Of a stretch of 37,914 nt of DNA, positions 15,371 through 24,007 are shown piece after piece. Each line of letters begins with the position of its first letter. Positions within the stretch are counted from its first letter, which is position 1. The notes under the pieces were generated by a model. It had not been told where the DNA came from. It did not search any database and saw only the letters and a program-made list of their open reading frames with translations. The position numbers and the translations under genes are program-made. The DNA is from a virus: the IMG/VR virus record IMGVR_UViG_3300010885_026004, positions 1 through 37,914 of that record. The stretch is one strand, 5' to 3'.

Positions 15371-15532
15371 TTAGTCCGTTGGGGAGGCGGGCTTTTCTAG
15401 GTCGGCCAGCTTGGCGGTGAGTTCTTCAATCTTGACGTGGGCTTCAGCCAGATTGTCGATCAGCAGGTTAATGGCCTGCTGGCTGACGCCTACGGTGATT
15501 TCGTTGCGGAACTGTTCTTTAGTTTTAGCCAT
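15371..15532 (-). CDS. small coiled-coil protein (53 aa)
   Basis: Start chosen at the ATG at 15532 (MAKTKEQFRNEITVGVSQQA), since the longer reading at 15571 runs into the upstream gene. The product is one amphipathic helix (INLLIDNLAEAHVKIEELTA, then KLADLEKP), predicted coiled coil. It lies between a fibre-type gene and the cysteine-hydrolase-like gene. Function is unknown. Confidence 0.65.
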   Translation of the reverse strand: MAKTKEQFRNEITVGVSQQAINLLIDNLAEAHVKIEELTAKLADLEKPASPTD

Positions 15533-15533
15533 G

Positions 15534-16478
15534 TTAGAGAAGGAGCCAAGCGGCGCCAGTGGAGTAGACACCCCGTTTGACTGCGCCGCCGCCTGTGGGA
15601 GCGGTGCCTATGCCGACGCCGGCAAGTTGCGTTGCGTCCGACACGAAAACGATGCCGTAGGTGTTGCCGGCAGCGGCGGCGGGGAGGGCGGCCACCGTGT
15701 AGGATTTGTGGATGACAATGCCCGCAAACGTCGCGTTCTGGCTGCTGTCGAGGGTGAGGGCGGTGGTGTAGTTTGTCTGAAGCGTCAGCGAAGTGGCTGT
15801 TGCCGTAACAAGATCAAGTTGTCCACTAGAGTTGAATCGGATGAATGACCCACCCACGCCACCAAAAATATAGGGATTCCCGCTGGACAATGCAAAACCG
15901 ATAGGTGCTGCTCCTCCGCCAATAAAACTTATTTGATTGGCAGCATTGCGATAGAGGCTGACATCCGTCCCAAACCCAATGCCGCCTGCGCTGGTGGTGT
16001 GGGCGGCAAGTTGGATTTTACCGTTAGCTGAGTCGGTGGTAGTGCCTAGAAGCAGATTGCCGGCATCGTTCAGCAACATCCACCCCGCCATTCCTGAGCC
16101 GTTGGCCCGCGTGCCAAAATAGAGACCGGCGGCGTAATTACCATCAGTCGCATTGATCTTATAGCCGCGGATAAATCCGTATTCCGTGGCAGTCGTGCCG
16201 GTGTAGTAACCGCGGAACGAAATCATGCCGCCGATTCCCGTGGCTATTGCCGTAACGTCGGTCACATCAAGCGAGCCATTTAGCGCGGACCCAGCAGCAG
16301 AAGGGGTTCCTAAAATAGAAACGCGGCCCGTCCCGCTCGGCGTTAGCGTGATGTTTTGGTTTGTGCCTTGGGCAGTCAGCGCAATGCTGCCAGTAGGCCC
16401 AATCAACTGGAACGTACCATTAACTACGTTTGTAGCTACACCACCACCCGTCAAAACTGAAGGATTGTTAGCAAGCAT
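15534..16478 (-). CDS. tail fibre / spike-like protein (314 aa)
   Basis: Gly-, Ala- and Thr-rich with a clear fibre layout. The N-terminal stretch (FQLIGPTGSIALTAQGTNQN, ITLTPSGTGRVSILG) is characteristic of the shaft of phage fibres. The middle contains short beta repeats (YGFIRGYKINATDGNYAAGL, LLNDAGNLLLGTTTDSANGK), also found in long fibres with LGTTTD-type motifs. The C-terminus AAAAGNTYGIVFVSDATQLA, ending in a GGAVKRGVY tip, is a common phage fibre ending. It is probably trimeric and exposed on the virion. Confidence 0.65.
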   Translation of the reverse strand: MLANNPSVLTGGGVATNVVNGTFQLIGPTGSIALTAQGTNQNITLTPSGTGRVSILGTPSAAGSALNGSLDVTDVTAIATGIGGMISFRGYYTGTTATEYGFIRGYKINATDGNYAAGLYFGTRANGSGMAGWMLLNDAGNLLLGTTTDSANGKIQLAAHTTSAGGIGFGTDVSLYRNAANQISFIGGGAAPIGFALSSGNPYIFGGVGGSFIRFNSSGQLDLVTATATSLTLQTNYTTALTLDSSQNATFAGIVIHKSYTVAALPAAAAGNTYGIVFVSDATQLAGVGIGTAPTGGGAVKRGVYSTGAAWLLL

Positions 16479-16483
16479 GGTAG

Positions 16484-16825
16484 TTAAGACTGAAATTCAG
16501 ACCCAAAAATAATGGAATTAGCCGTGGTCGTAGCCACAAACTTTGCCGCCTTTGCCGCCGCCTGACTCCAGGTGTACGCATTCCCATTGGTCAGAATGTG
16601 GCCGTTCGTCGCACTCGGAGTGCTGCCGTCAAACGTGCAATACGTCGGAGCCGCCTGCACATCCAGAATAATCATGTCCGTCCGCTCGTTAAACGCGGCA
16701 AACTGCACCGTAGCCGTAGAGGTAATGGTCAAACGCTGGCCAAGAACCGCTGCGCTCGTACCGTTTGTTTGCCCAACCGTCGAAAACGTCGGCTTGGGGT
16801 AGATGTTGTTTAGATTGTAAGCCAT
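16484..16825 (-). CDS. small virion decoration-like protein (113 aa)
   Basis: Beta-rich, with MAYNLNNIYPKPTFSTVGQT at the N-terminus, TITSTATVQFAAFNERTDMI in the middle and ANSIIFGSEFQS at the end. The sequence resembles small head-decoration or tail-tube-associated proteins of podophages that include a conserved aromatic YTWSQAAAKA. It is encoded between the head-tail connector gene and a fibre. No specific family is recognised. Confidence 0.55.
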   Translation of the reverse strand: MAYNLNNIYPKPTFSTVGQTNGTSAAVLGQRLTITSTATVQFAAFNERTDMIILDVQAAPTYCTFDGSTPSATNGHILTNGNAYTWSQAAAKAAKFVATTTANSIIFGSEFQS

Positions 16826-16843
16826 CTGATTTGTAAGTTGAAA

Positions 16844-18163
16844 TTACCAAGCCCTGTTCTGAGAAGTTGTGTGAGTGAAAACCTGCATGGTGATGGTGTC
16901 CGGCTGCTGGCGCTCAATACGGTCCCATTCCTCCAGCTTCTTCTGCTCCGCCATCTGATAAGCCTGCGACGCCTTATCCCATTGCCCGTCCTGCGTCAGC
17001 CAATCCGCATACGTCTGCCATACTAGCGGCTGACTCAGCATTTCCGGCACCGGCTGAATCACCCACTTAGCAGACGAACTCTCCGGGCTTTGCCCAGCCG
17101 TCGTAGCCGTAACGCACTTGTAGTAGTCGCTTGTCCCCGTACCGGCCCCGCTCGTCAGTGTGTAATAGATGTACTGCCCCGCCACGTAAGTAGCCGTAGC
17201 CGAGTATACGTCCCCCGAATAGTTGTAGGGAGCTTTCCGGTAATACGTGTAAATGGGATTGGCCGGATTGGTGTTGTAGGTGACGTAACCGTTTGTCCCC
17301 ATAAACCCACCCGCCGTGCTAATCATCTGAATCCCTTCCGAGTTGATGACAAACCCCTGCGGACGAGGGTAGGTAATCATGGCTGGATTGTCGATCCAAG
17401 CCTGAAAAAAGTTGTCGATGACGTTTTCCCCCGTCTGGTCCCACGGAATCGTAAACTGCTGCGGGGACGTGTTGGTCTGCTGAATCAGCAGCGCACCCCA
17501 CACGTACAAGCCCTTGGACGCATCACCGGCATAACTCAGCGTCGTTCCATCCGTCGAAACCTGCACGGTGGAACTCTGAGACGTTGCCGCCGTGCCGCTT
17601 GTGTACGTGATGGTACAAAGGAAGTAGCCGTTCGGGAATTGCTGGATGTTGGACGACGTTACGTTCGAACCTGCCCCCACCGTCCCCGATTGCACGTTAA
17701 AGAACGTGCTAAAGGTCGTGGTGCCATCATTAGCTGCCAAATAAACGTAACTGCGGCCATTCGGACGCACGTAGGCACTCAACTGATAGCCCGTACTTGG
17801 AAAACACGTTAAAGCGTTCTGGGCGACGTTGTGCGCCCCAGTCGCAGACGTTTCCATCACTTTGCTGGCCGTCACCCGGTTATCCGCCGGATTAGCAATG
17901 GAATTGGCCGTCACCGTCGTATTGGTGGCAGTCCAATAAGCCGTCTGGCTCAAATCATTCGGGTAAACCAGCAAATCGCCCGCAAATCGAGCTTCACCCC
18001 ATACGCTCAAATCCGTCCAATTGCCCGCACCCCAAATTTGACGCACATTGGCGTTCCACAGGTTATTGATGGATTCCGCAACCTCAGTCGTCAAACGACT
18101 CGTCGGAAGTCCAATCAAACCACAGATGTTTGCCAACGCACGAGAATATGGGATCGTTCTCAA
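16844..18163 (-). CDS. head-tail connector protein with inserted jelly-roll domain (439 aa)
   Basis: Residues 1-60 (ICGLIGLPTSRLTTEVAESI, NNLWNANVRQIW) and residues 235-439 (VIDNFFQAWIDNPAMITYPR, LSQPLVWQTYADWLTQDGQW, AYQMAEQKKLEEWDRIERQ) look like the two halves of an adaptor that sits under the portal. Between them, residues about 65-232 read as a carbohydrate-binding type jelly-roll: LSQTAYWTATNTTVTANS, ASKVMETSATGAHNVAQ, YQLSAYVRPNGRSYVYLAA and FPNGYFLCTITYTS. That pattern is widespread in phage fibres. The insertion makes the protein roughly twice the expected connector length. Confidence 0.65.
   Translation of the reverse strand: MRTIPYSRALANICGLIGLPTSRLTTEVAESINNLWNANVRQIWGAGNWTDLSVWGEARFAGDLLVYPNDLSQTAYWTATNTTVTANSIANPADNRVTASKVMETSATGAHNVAQNALTCFPSTGYQLSAYVRPNGRSYVYLAANDGTTTFSTFFNVQSGTVGAGSNVTSSNIQQFPNGYFLCTITYTSGTAATSQSSTVQVSTDGTTLSYAGDASKGLYVWGALLIQQTNTSPQQFTIPWDQTGENVIDNFFQAWIDNPAMITYPRPQGFVINSEGIQMISTAGGFMGTNGYVTYNTNPANPIYTYYRKAPYNYSGDVYSATATYVAGQYIYYTLTSGAGTGTSDYYKCVTATTAGQSPESSSAKWVIQPVPEMLSQPLVWQTYADWLTQDGQWDKASQAYQMAEQKKLEEWDRIERQQPDTITMQVFTHTTSQNRAW
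17468..17971 (-). other. jelly-roll (CBM-like) domain insertion in connector gene
   Basis: This segment encodes residues about 65-232 of the connector. The consensus features are an NxxxxxxW opening, a T.V.AN strand, a KxxETxxxGxHxVxQ strand and a sexxYxLSxYVxxxGRSxVxL strand, with a closing GxYVWGALL edge. Boundaries are approximate. Confidence 0.55.
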
Positions 18164-18538
18164 TTACGCCTTTTTGTCGGCGTACCATCCTCCGGTCAAA
18201 CCGTGTCTCGCGGCATTGACTTTGGGACGATAGCCTTTTGCACACATATGCGGATTATCCACTAAATACTCGGGCAGCCATTCATGCACGGCATTACCGT
18301 GCTGCTGCTGCAAACGAAAGAACAGCCGGGCATCAATACGGGCCGCCTGCTGTCCCAAACCATCCATCTGCGTGCTGCCTTGGCTCGCCATCACCCGTGC
18401 CAGCATCTTCTGATTCAAGTCCGTCTTTACCTTCTCCTCGGGAATTTTGCCCTCAATTTCACGCCAGAACTGGCGCACAAACTCAGGGGGGACACTTGAA
18501 ACGATGCCTTGGTCGGAAATGTGGTCGGCAGCAATCAT
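18164..18538 (-). CDS. small head/connector protein (124 aa)
   Basis: A helical protein with charged N-terminal half (PPEFVRQFWREIEGKIPEEK) and a C-terminal aromatic/His-rich stretch (QQQHGNAVHEWLPEYLVDN, then MCAKGYRPKVNA). It is preceded by a strong intrinsic terminator and directly followed, with no gap, by the connector gene. Position between capsid decoration and connector genes suggests a head-completion protein. No family is recognised. There is no Shine-Dalgarno, and the start sits right after the terminator T-tract. Confidence 0.6.
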   Translation of the reverse strand: MIAADHISDQGIVSSVPPEFVRQFWREIEGKIPEEKVKTDLNQKMLARVMASQGSTQMDGLGQQAARIDARLFFRLQQQHGNAVHEWLPEYLVDNPHMCAKGYRPKVNAARHGLTGGWYADKKA

Positions 18539-18540
18539 GT

Positions 18541-18578
18541 AAAAAGAAAGGGGCAGAGCCTCAGAGCGAGGATGCCCC
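18541..18578 (-). terminator. intrinsic terminator after the capsid gene block
   Basis: Read on the minus strand: GGGGCA, nested CCTC...GAGG, then TGCCCC (18578 to 18550), followed immediately by TTTCTTTTT (18549 to 18541). This is a textbook rho-independent terminator. It lies inside the late operon, so it should lower or stop transcription after scaffold, major capsid and the 155-aa protein. Confidence 0.85.
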
Positions 18579-18589
18579 AGGGTAGGGTC

Positions 18590-19057
18590 TTAACCCAAAC
18601 GCGGGTCGGTGCCCACGTCGATAATGTTCAGATAGATGTCCAGATCGCCCACAGTAAGCGCGCTCGGACTACCACCCGTAGCATTGGTGAACACCGCCAC
18701 CATGCTCGCAGTCGCCGTAGCGGTGCGGATGGTCGCGGTCGTCGGAACACCGGCAAGAACACCCGCCGTCAGAATGGACTGTGAGGTCACAAAACTGTTG
18801 GTGGTGGTCGTGGTGCCAATAACCACAGACATCGCCGTGGTGCCAGCAAAGGCAGTACGGACGTTGACGAGGGCATTGTTAACAACCCATTTCGCCGGCA
18901 GATTGCCCAGCGTCAGGGTAACGGTGTCAGAAGAGCCAGCGCCCAAAGCGATGTCGGCGTAATTGACGGAGTATTTTTGCGAGAACCCGCGAGCCTGCTC
19001 TTCCAGGGAAAGAGAAGCGGTACGGGCACGAGCGATAGTAACAGCAGTATCAGCCAT
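18590..19057 (-). CDS. head decoration-like structural protein (155 aa)
   Basis: The only late gene here with a strong Shine-Dalgarno (AGGAGG, seven bases before ATG), suggesting high expression. It has a short helical N-terminus (ARARTASLSLEEQARGFSQK) and a Thr-, Val- and Ala-rich beta body (SSDTVTLTLGNLPAKWVVNN, ALVNVRTAFAG, SVVIGTTTTTNSFVTSQSIL). It sits between the major capsid gene and a terminator, the usual place for decoration or head-stabilising proteins. No family name is certain. Confidence 0.65.
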   Translation of the reverse strand: MADTAVTIARARTASLSLEEQARGFSQKYSVNYADIALGAGSSDTVTLTLGNLPAKWVVNNALVNVRTAFAGTTAMSVVIGTTTTTNSFVTSQSILTAGVLAGVPTTATIRTATATASMVAVFTNATGGSPSALTVGDLDIYLNIIDVGTDPRLG

Positions 19058-19080
19058 GGTAATTTCCTCCTAGTTTAAGG

Positions 19081-20079
19081 TTAGCTGGTAGCGGCAAACT
19101 TGCCGAGACCAAGGGGGTTCTTCACCATGAGCGTCAGCGCCGCGAGGATGAACCCGCGACGACCGCCACCAAGGTCAGGAAGCTCGTTCGACTCAATGCC
19201 AAGCATATAGCCGATACCAACGAGTTCGGGATCGATGACGTAACCGCGAGCCTTCTGCTGGTTCGTGGTCGAAGACACATCCGCGCCATCGAGGATGCCG
19301 TTGAACAGATCGGGAACGACGGTGACGGTATGGAAGTCGCCAACGTACACCGTGACATCAAGGTCAATCTTGTGCTCGGTGGCGTCCTGCGTAACCATGT
19401 AGCTCTTCGCCGTGGTCGTGCCTTCCTGGCGCTGGAACTTCGAGATCGACCGCTTAAGCGACGGACCAGCGAACAGCGTATAGGTGCGACGACCGCCAAC
19501 CTGTTGGAAGATCGACTGGAACACATCGTTGAACGCCGATTCACCAAGCGAAGCGGTGGCGGTGGTGTCGATGGAAGCAGACGGGGTACGGAACGAGGCC
19601 GGAACGTCGGTGCCGGGGGTCGTGCTGATCCACTTGCCGAGCGCCCGCAGCTTGTAGGGAGCCGGAGGGGCTTCCTGCTGGCGGTCGTTGTCGGAGCCGA
19701 TACAGGCTTCAATGTCGCGCTTGAGTTCGCGCATCGCCTTCATTTTGGCGTTGGCAACTTCAGACGAAACACCGGCCACATCGGAAGCCTCCTGCAAGCG
19801 GGAGACCATCCACTGTTCGCGGAACTGTTGGACATAATTGCCAACGCGAGCGCGGTTGACGGCCTGATTGCTAAAAGCCAGTACGTCCTGACCTTCAAGA
19901 ATACCACCGAAATTGGGGGCGGAAAGCGAATCGACCTGCCACTCTTGGTAGGCATTGGTCATGCGCTTGGTCTTGGAGAAGGTGGAAACCTTCGGAGTAT
20001 CTTCGGGAGCCAGGATCGTGAGGAAATCGGTCAAGTCCTCGCGGTCGCCAGCGACGTTGTAAGTAGTAGAGAGAGCCAT
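19081..20079 (-). CDS. major capsid protein, SU10-like HK97 fold (332 aa)
   Basis: The N-terminus DREDLTDFLTILAPEDTPKV, followed by NAYQEWQVDSLSAPN, is the signature of the SU10-type major capsid family (DUF5309). It continues with VQQFREQWMVSRLQEASDVA, a CIGSDNDRQQ loop and the C-terminal ELPDLGGGRRGFILAALTLM. The protein forms the icosahedral shell. The ATG lies six bases after the scaffold stop, and its upstream sequence (GTTAACTAACATG) has no Shine-Dalgarno, which is notable for what should be the most abundant virion protein. The neighbours scaffold, decoration and portal confirm the role. Confidence 0.9.
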   Translation of the reverse strand: MALSTTYNVAGDREDLTDFLTILAPEDTPKVSTFSKTKRMTNAYQEWQVDSLSAPNFGGILEGQDVLAFSNQAVNRARVGNYVQQFREQWMVSRLQEASDVAGVSSEVANAKMKAMRELKRDIEACIGSDNDRQQEAPPAPYKLRALGKWISTTPGTDVPASFRTPSASIDTTATASLGESAFNDVFQSIFQQVGGRRTYTLFAGPSLKRSISKFQRQEGTTTAKSYMVTQDATEHKIDLDVTVYVGDFHTVTVVPDLFNGILDGADVSSTTNQQKARGYVIDPELVGIGYMLGIESNELPDLGGGRRGFILAALTLMVKNPLGLGKFAATS

Positions 20080-20084
20080 GTTAG

Positions 20085-21188
20085 TTAACGATTAGATTTT
20101 GAGAGTTCACGAGCCAAAAGGAACTGCGCTGCTTGATTTGCCGTGACGCCACCACTCTTGGACATTGCCGAGCGCATTCCTTCCAACTGACTTTGGGTCT
20201 TAGTTTGCGACGGTGCGCGATTGTCAGATCCAGAAGAAGATACCAAGGCTTGGGCAGGAGGAGGGGTCTTAGACACAGATATGTTTGGTTTTGTGCTGGT
20301 CTTAGATCGCTTCTCCTTGGCCTCAAGCGCCTTCAACCCCTCAATCTGCACCCCAATAATCCAATCCGCGTTCGGAAGGTTACGGAGCCACGGCATAGCC
20401 ATGTAAGCCTGTTGGGCTTGTACATATTCTGGAGCTGACTTGTCTCTCAAGAAGGGAAACTTCTCAAAAGCCACCTGTTGTGCTTGATTCTTGGTCTGAA
20501 GGAATTGGGCTCGGGCCGGGATGTCATCCTCCAACGTCTTTTCAGCGTTACGGAGAATGGTTTTAAGGGCGTCGCGGTTGACGACTGTTTCACCCATACG
20601 AAAGGGTTCAAAGTCGTCCCGATCCAACTGCTCTTGGGCAAATCGCTTCGCTTCTTTGGCTTGCTGATGCAGCTTACCAAGGTCCGCAATGTTCTCGATC
20701 TGAGCAAGGGGGGCAGTTCCCTGCGGTAAAGGAGTCAGCGGTACAGGCTGCTGTTCCTGAGATACCTGACCCTGCTGCTGCATGGCCAGAGTAAGCTCAT
20801 TCACTTTTGCCTCTAACGCTTTCCGCTTCGCCACTTCCTTACCAATTCGCTTATCAATCTTCTTCTTTAGCTCGGGCGAATAATCCTGAGAATGAACGTC
20901 TCCTTCCGGCTCACCTTCGCCTTCAGCTTGCGCGTCAGACTGGGATTCACCGTCCGGGGCAGACTCAGCTTGCGCTGCTTCTGGGTTAGCGGAGTTTTCT
21001 GCAGGCGATGCCTGTGTAGTCTGTTCCGCTGTAGCTGCTTGAGCTTTAGCATTCTCCGCCTCCATATTGAGGAGACGTTGCGCGGCTTGAGCAACCGTCA
21101 GATTACTTTTCGGGGCATCACTATTTGCGGTGGGCGCTTGAGGCGCTTCTGCTGGCTGTGAAGTAGCGGAGGTCGAATCGTTGGTCAT
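20085..21188 (-). CDS. capsid scaffolding protein (367 aa)
   Basis: An acidic, Gln-, Ala-, Ser- and Glu-rich N-terminus (about 1-105), then a helical, charged core (SPELKKKIDKRIGKEVAKRK, ALEAKVNELTLAMQQQ) and RDDFEPFRMGETVVNRDALK near residue 195, with a variable Ser/Thr-rich end. Disordered ends around a coiled-coil core and the position immediately upstream of the capsid gene are typical of scaffolding proteins, which direct procapsid assembly and are then expelled or cleaved. No protease gene is visible nearby. Confidence 0.75.
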   Translation of the reverse strand: MTNDSTSATSQPAEAPQAPTANSDAPKSNLTVAQAAQRLLNMEAENAKAQAATAEQTTQASPAENSANPEAAQAESAPDGESQSDAQAEGEGEPEGDVHSQDYSPELKKKIDKRIGKEVAKRKALEAKVNELTLAMQQQGQVSQEQQPVPLTPLPQGTAPLAQIENIADLGKLHQQAKEAKRFAQEQLDRDDFEPFRMGETVVNRDALKTILRNAEKTLEDDIPARAQFLQTKNQAQQVAFEKFPFLRDKSAPEYVQAQQAYMAMPWLRNLPNADWIIGVQIEGLKALEAKEKRSKTSTKPNISVSKTPPPAQALVSSSGSDNRAPSQTKTQSQLEGMRSAMSKSGGVTANQAAQFLLARELSKSNR

Positions 21189-21257
21189 GGGTTTAAGCCC
21201 CCAAGGGCGAAGAACAAGGCGGATGCCTAGTGCAAGTAGCGGTGCTTATGTCTTGCG

Positions 21258-21286
21258 TTAGAGTCAATCATTATTTTGAACTCTAA
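21258..21286. promoter_or_regulatory. inverted repeat, operator candidate
   Basis: TTAGAGTCAA (21258-21267) is mirrored by TTGAACTCTAA (21276-21286), identical apart from one extra base. It ends two bases before the ATG of the HTH gene at 21289 and lacks a T-tract on either strand, so it looks more like an operator or mRNA structure than a terminator. Confidence 0.5.
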
Positions 21287-21288
21287 TA

Positions 21289-21609
21289 ATGGCTAGCGTA
21301 ACCGAAACCATGAAGGCTATACGCTACTTGCTGGAGAAGTACGGCAATGTAGAGCCTACAGGCGCGTCTCCCTCCATTGAAAAAGACCGGCCCCGTCACT
21401 TTCCCATTAGCAAAGCTACTCGACGCGAAATCCTTGTCCTGCGTGAGAACGGAATGACGGTAGCCAACATTGCCATCACTATCGGACGATCAATTACGAC
21501 CGTCCGCAACGTCCTCAAGATGCACGCTGCTCGGCTTCAAGCTCGGCGCGTTGCGTGTGCTGTTGCACAAAGTCCTCATACAGCGCCGCAATCGCCTCGT
21601 AAGCCCTGA
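21289..21609 (+). CDS. small HTH DNA-binding protein, moron-like (106 aa)
   Basis: The only plus-strand gene between portal and scaffold in the late operon. Residues 44-80 (SKATRREILVLRENGMTVAN, then IAITIGRSITTVRNVLKMHA) form a clear helix-turn-helix of the Hin/resolvase or sigma-like type, with GMTVANIAITIG as the turn. The last 95 bases overlap the convergent 99-aa gene. An inverted repeat sits immediately before its ATG and may be an autoregulatory site. A small gene in opposite orientation, inserted with its own control between two virion genes, is the layout of a phage moron. Confidence 0.6.
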   Translation: MASVTETMKAIRYLLEKYGNVEPTGASPSIEKDRPRHFPISKATRREILVLRENGMTVANIAITIGRSITTVRNVLKMHAARLQARRVACAVAQSPHTAPQSPRKP

Positions 21610-21814
21610 TCTCGCCTAGCGCCGCCAAGGTCAAACGCTCATCCTTTACTACGAGGTCGTTGATTGAGTCCAACATGGCATTCCGCTGAAGTTCACGGAT
21701 CTCGTCTATGAAATCGGCAAATGCGTCATTACCGGCCAAACGATACAGGGCTTGTTGAAGCCGAGCTGACTTTTCGGCAGTGGTCAGCAAGGTTTTGGAT
21801 GTTTTCTTAGGCAT
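21515..21814 (-). CDS. portal-linked hypothetical protein (99 aa)
   Basis: Starts in a TAATG overlap with the portal stop, so it is translationally coupled to the portal gene. The sequence is helical and acidic (ADFIDEIRELQRNAMLDSIN, then DLVVKDERLTLAALGEIRAY) and matches in style the short proteins between portal and scaffold in many podophages, whose role is not established. The C-terminal third is antisense to the end of the HTH gene. Confidence 0.7.
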   Translation of the reverse strand: MPKKTSKTLLTTAEKSARLQQALYRLAGNDAFADFIDEIRELQRNAMLDSINDLVVKDERLTLAALGEIRAYEAIAALYEDFVQQHTQRAELEAEQRAS

Positions 21815-23964
21815 TAACGGGGATTAGGAGTGGCGGGCATTGGTCCCGGCATAGCGGCACCAAGCTTACCAATCTGAGCGTTTTGTGACTGCACCATCTG
21901 CTGCTGGTATTGCTTGGCGCGGGCGTCGATACGCTCCTTGAAGTTCTTGTCCTGTGAATAACGCTGCTGCACATCCGGCTGTTGCAGGTACTGCTGCATG
22001 ACTTGCAGGCCCAACTGCGGCGGCGTCCCGATCTTGATGTTGCGGGGAATGCCGGCAAAGATTTGAGCAAGATCGGCGTGTTCGTCGTCTACCACTTTCT
22101 GCTGACCGGCCTGCACCGGACGCAGGATGCGCTCGGCAGCATTGGGGTCGATGTTGGCAATGAACATCTGACAAAGGGCGGACCAATCAATGACGCCATC
22201 GCGGTCAAGGGACTGTGCGGCTTGAATGATGGCGTTCCATTTTTCCGACATCCGCTTGAAATCGGTAGACTGCACATCCCATGACAGGTAGAAATCAAAC
22301 TCCTCGTTGATTTCACCCTTCTGGAACACGGAAGCATCGGCGTCTTTGACGCCCATGACTCGGAACATCACCTCATCCTGACCGTACTGCTTGTAGAGCT
22401 TCCACACTTGGCGAAAGACTCGCGCCATACAGGACAGGAACTTATCCACTTCAAACTGATTGAATATGGGGTCAATGGATGGATCGCCTTCCTTGGACGC
22501 AAAGCCGTTGTACTCCTTGAACGACGCTTCCAGCAGACTTTCAGAGTTCTCCGTGTTCATGTCGGGAGCCGGACGATCCGCGTAGTGGTATTCGTTCGCT
22601 CGACGTTCGCTAATCATGGCGCCCGGACCCCAACGGCCTGGGGGACGACCTTGCGGATAACAGATAGGCGGGAGAATGGCGATGGAGGCCGCATCAATGC
22701 GGCTATCCTTGTGCGCCTTGATCTGGTCCTGCCACGGTTTACCCGGCTCCGGTACACCGCGAGAGTCATGCAGCTTGCGGCTCAGGTACTCGCGGCGATA
22801 AAGGATAAACGGGTATTGTCCGTGCGCGTAGCCAAGCAGCCCAGTCTTGGCGTAACCCTCGTGCTTACTGTCAGGAGGAAGATGCGGGTGAAACACCGTG
22901 CAATAGATGCCCGGCACCCCGTCCTCGTCAGAAAGCCGCTGATAACAGTACACCACGCCAATCCGATCCGTGAAACGCTGCTGCGTGTAAACAAATGAGC
23001 GGCTGATGGGCTGAAGGTACTCGGACGGGCTGATCGTAATCAGGCGACCGCGCTGCGTGCGAATAGCAGCCTCAACCCACTCTTCGTCCCAATCGTCATC
23101 GCGTACCATGGCCCGCAACTTTTCCGCCGTGAAGTATTCCACGCGGTAGATGCCGGGAGCTTGCTCCAAATCCGTCGAAAACGACGGGATAAACAACTGT
23201 TCATCCAGATTGAAGGCGCGGATAATCGGGTAGCTGCGTTCCGGCCCTTCCATTGGCACAGAGGTTTCACCCTTCTTCCGCAAATCCTTCAGCATGGAAG
23301 CAGCTTTGCCTTTGCTGCATCCGTACTGCTCGGTGAAGATCATTTTTAGATCCTCAGAAGCAGCGTCATCCTCAATCAAAGCCTGCACATCAATCTGCGG
23401 AAACTGAGTTTGCAGGTCATTTAGCCGCACGTTGACCAACACTTTTTCACGGCGCTTTTCCCAAAATACGCCCATGGCCGACAAGCCCTTTTCCTTGGCG
23501 TAGTTGGAGAAGATTTCAATCTCGCGGTCTACCTCGGGAATCTGCGTCTGGATGAGCCAGCGCATGAAATTAGACACAATCTGAGAACGGGCGGCGTCCG
23601 TACTCTCGACGGGAATAGCGGAAAGGTTGGCCCGTTTGAATGCCATGACCTCCATGGCCACCTTCTTGTTGATGATGTTATCAACCAAGAACACGCGCAG
23701 GTCGGACGCACCATCCCACGGGGTGGGACTGATCTTGCTGCCTTCGCGGGCGTGCTTCTTGCCGTCAGCGGATTGACCGTTCCAAAGGGCAAAGCGGGTC
23801 TCGTAATTCAGCCGGCATTGGTCGATGTACGGCTGGTTGTCGCGCACGCAGTCTTCAAACGCCTTTTTGAGTAGGCCAAAGTTTGGACCTTCATTCTCGG
23901 CGGGGGCAAGCTGGAGGCCGGGGTCAGCAGGCACCGAAATGGCGTTTGAATCAATGCTACTCAT
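21814..23964 (-). CDS. portal protein (716 aa)
   Basis: A 716-residue protein with the podophage portal layout: N-terminal NYETRFALWNGQSADGKKHA and PTPWDGASDLRVFLVDNIIN, a stem/wing region with AKEKGLSAMGVFWEKRREKV, then YPFILYRREYLSRKLHDSRG and the C-terminal barrel (KVVDDEHADLAQIFAGIPRN, QLGLQVMQQYLQQPDVQQRY). Gln-rich barrel ends are usual. The dodecameric portal forms the DNA entry vertex, docks the terminase and binds the connector. It is encoded directly after the terminase gene and coupled to the 99-aa protein. Confidence 0.88.
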   Translation of the reverse strand: MSSIDSNAISVPADPGLQLAPAENEGPNFGLLKKAFEDCVRDNQPYIDQCRLNYETRFALWNGQSADGKKHAREGSKISPTPWDGASDLRVFLVDNIINKKVAMEVMAFKRANLSAIPVESTDAARSQIVSNFMRWLIQTQIPEVDREIEIFSNYAKEKGLSAMGVFWEKRREKVLVNVRLNDLQTQFPQIDVQALIEDDAASEDLKMIFTEQYGCSKGKAASMLKDLRKKGETSVPMEGPERSYPIIRAFNLDEQLFIPSFSTDLEQAPGIYRVEYFTAEKLRAMVRDDDWDEEWVEAAIRTQRGRLITISPSEYLQPISRSFVYTQQRFTDRIGVVYCYQRLSDEDGVPGIYCTVFHPHLPPDSKHEGYAKTGLLGYAHGQYPFILYRREYLSRKLHDSRGVPEPGKPWQDQIKAHKDSRIDAASIAILPPICYPQGRPPGRWGPGAMISERRANEYHYADRPAPDMNTENSESLLEASFKEYNGFASKEGDPSIDPIFNQFEVDKFLSCMARVFRQVWKLYKQYGQDEVMFRVMGVKDADASVFQKGEINEEFDFYLSWDVQSTDFKRMSEKWNAIIQAAQSLDRDGVIDWSALCQMFIANIDPNAAERILRPVQAGQQKVVDDEHADLAQIFAGIPRNIKIGTPPQLGLQVMQQYLQQPDVQQRYSQDKNFKERIDARAKQYQQQMVQSQNAQIGKLGAAMPGPMPATPNPR

Positions 23965-24007
23965 TGGTAGTTGCGCTAATGTAGGCCATGATTAACGCAA
24001 GGATAAA

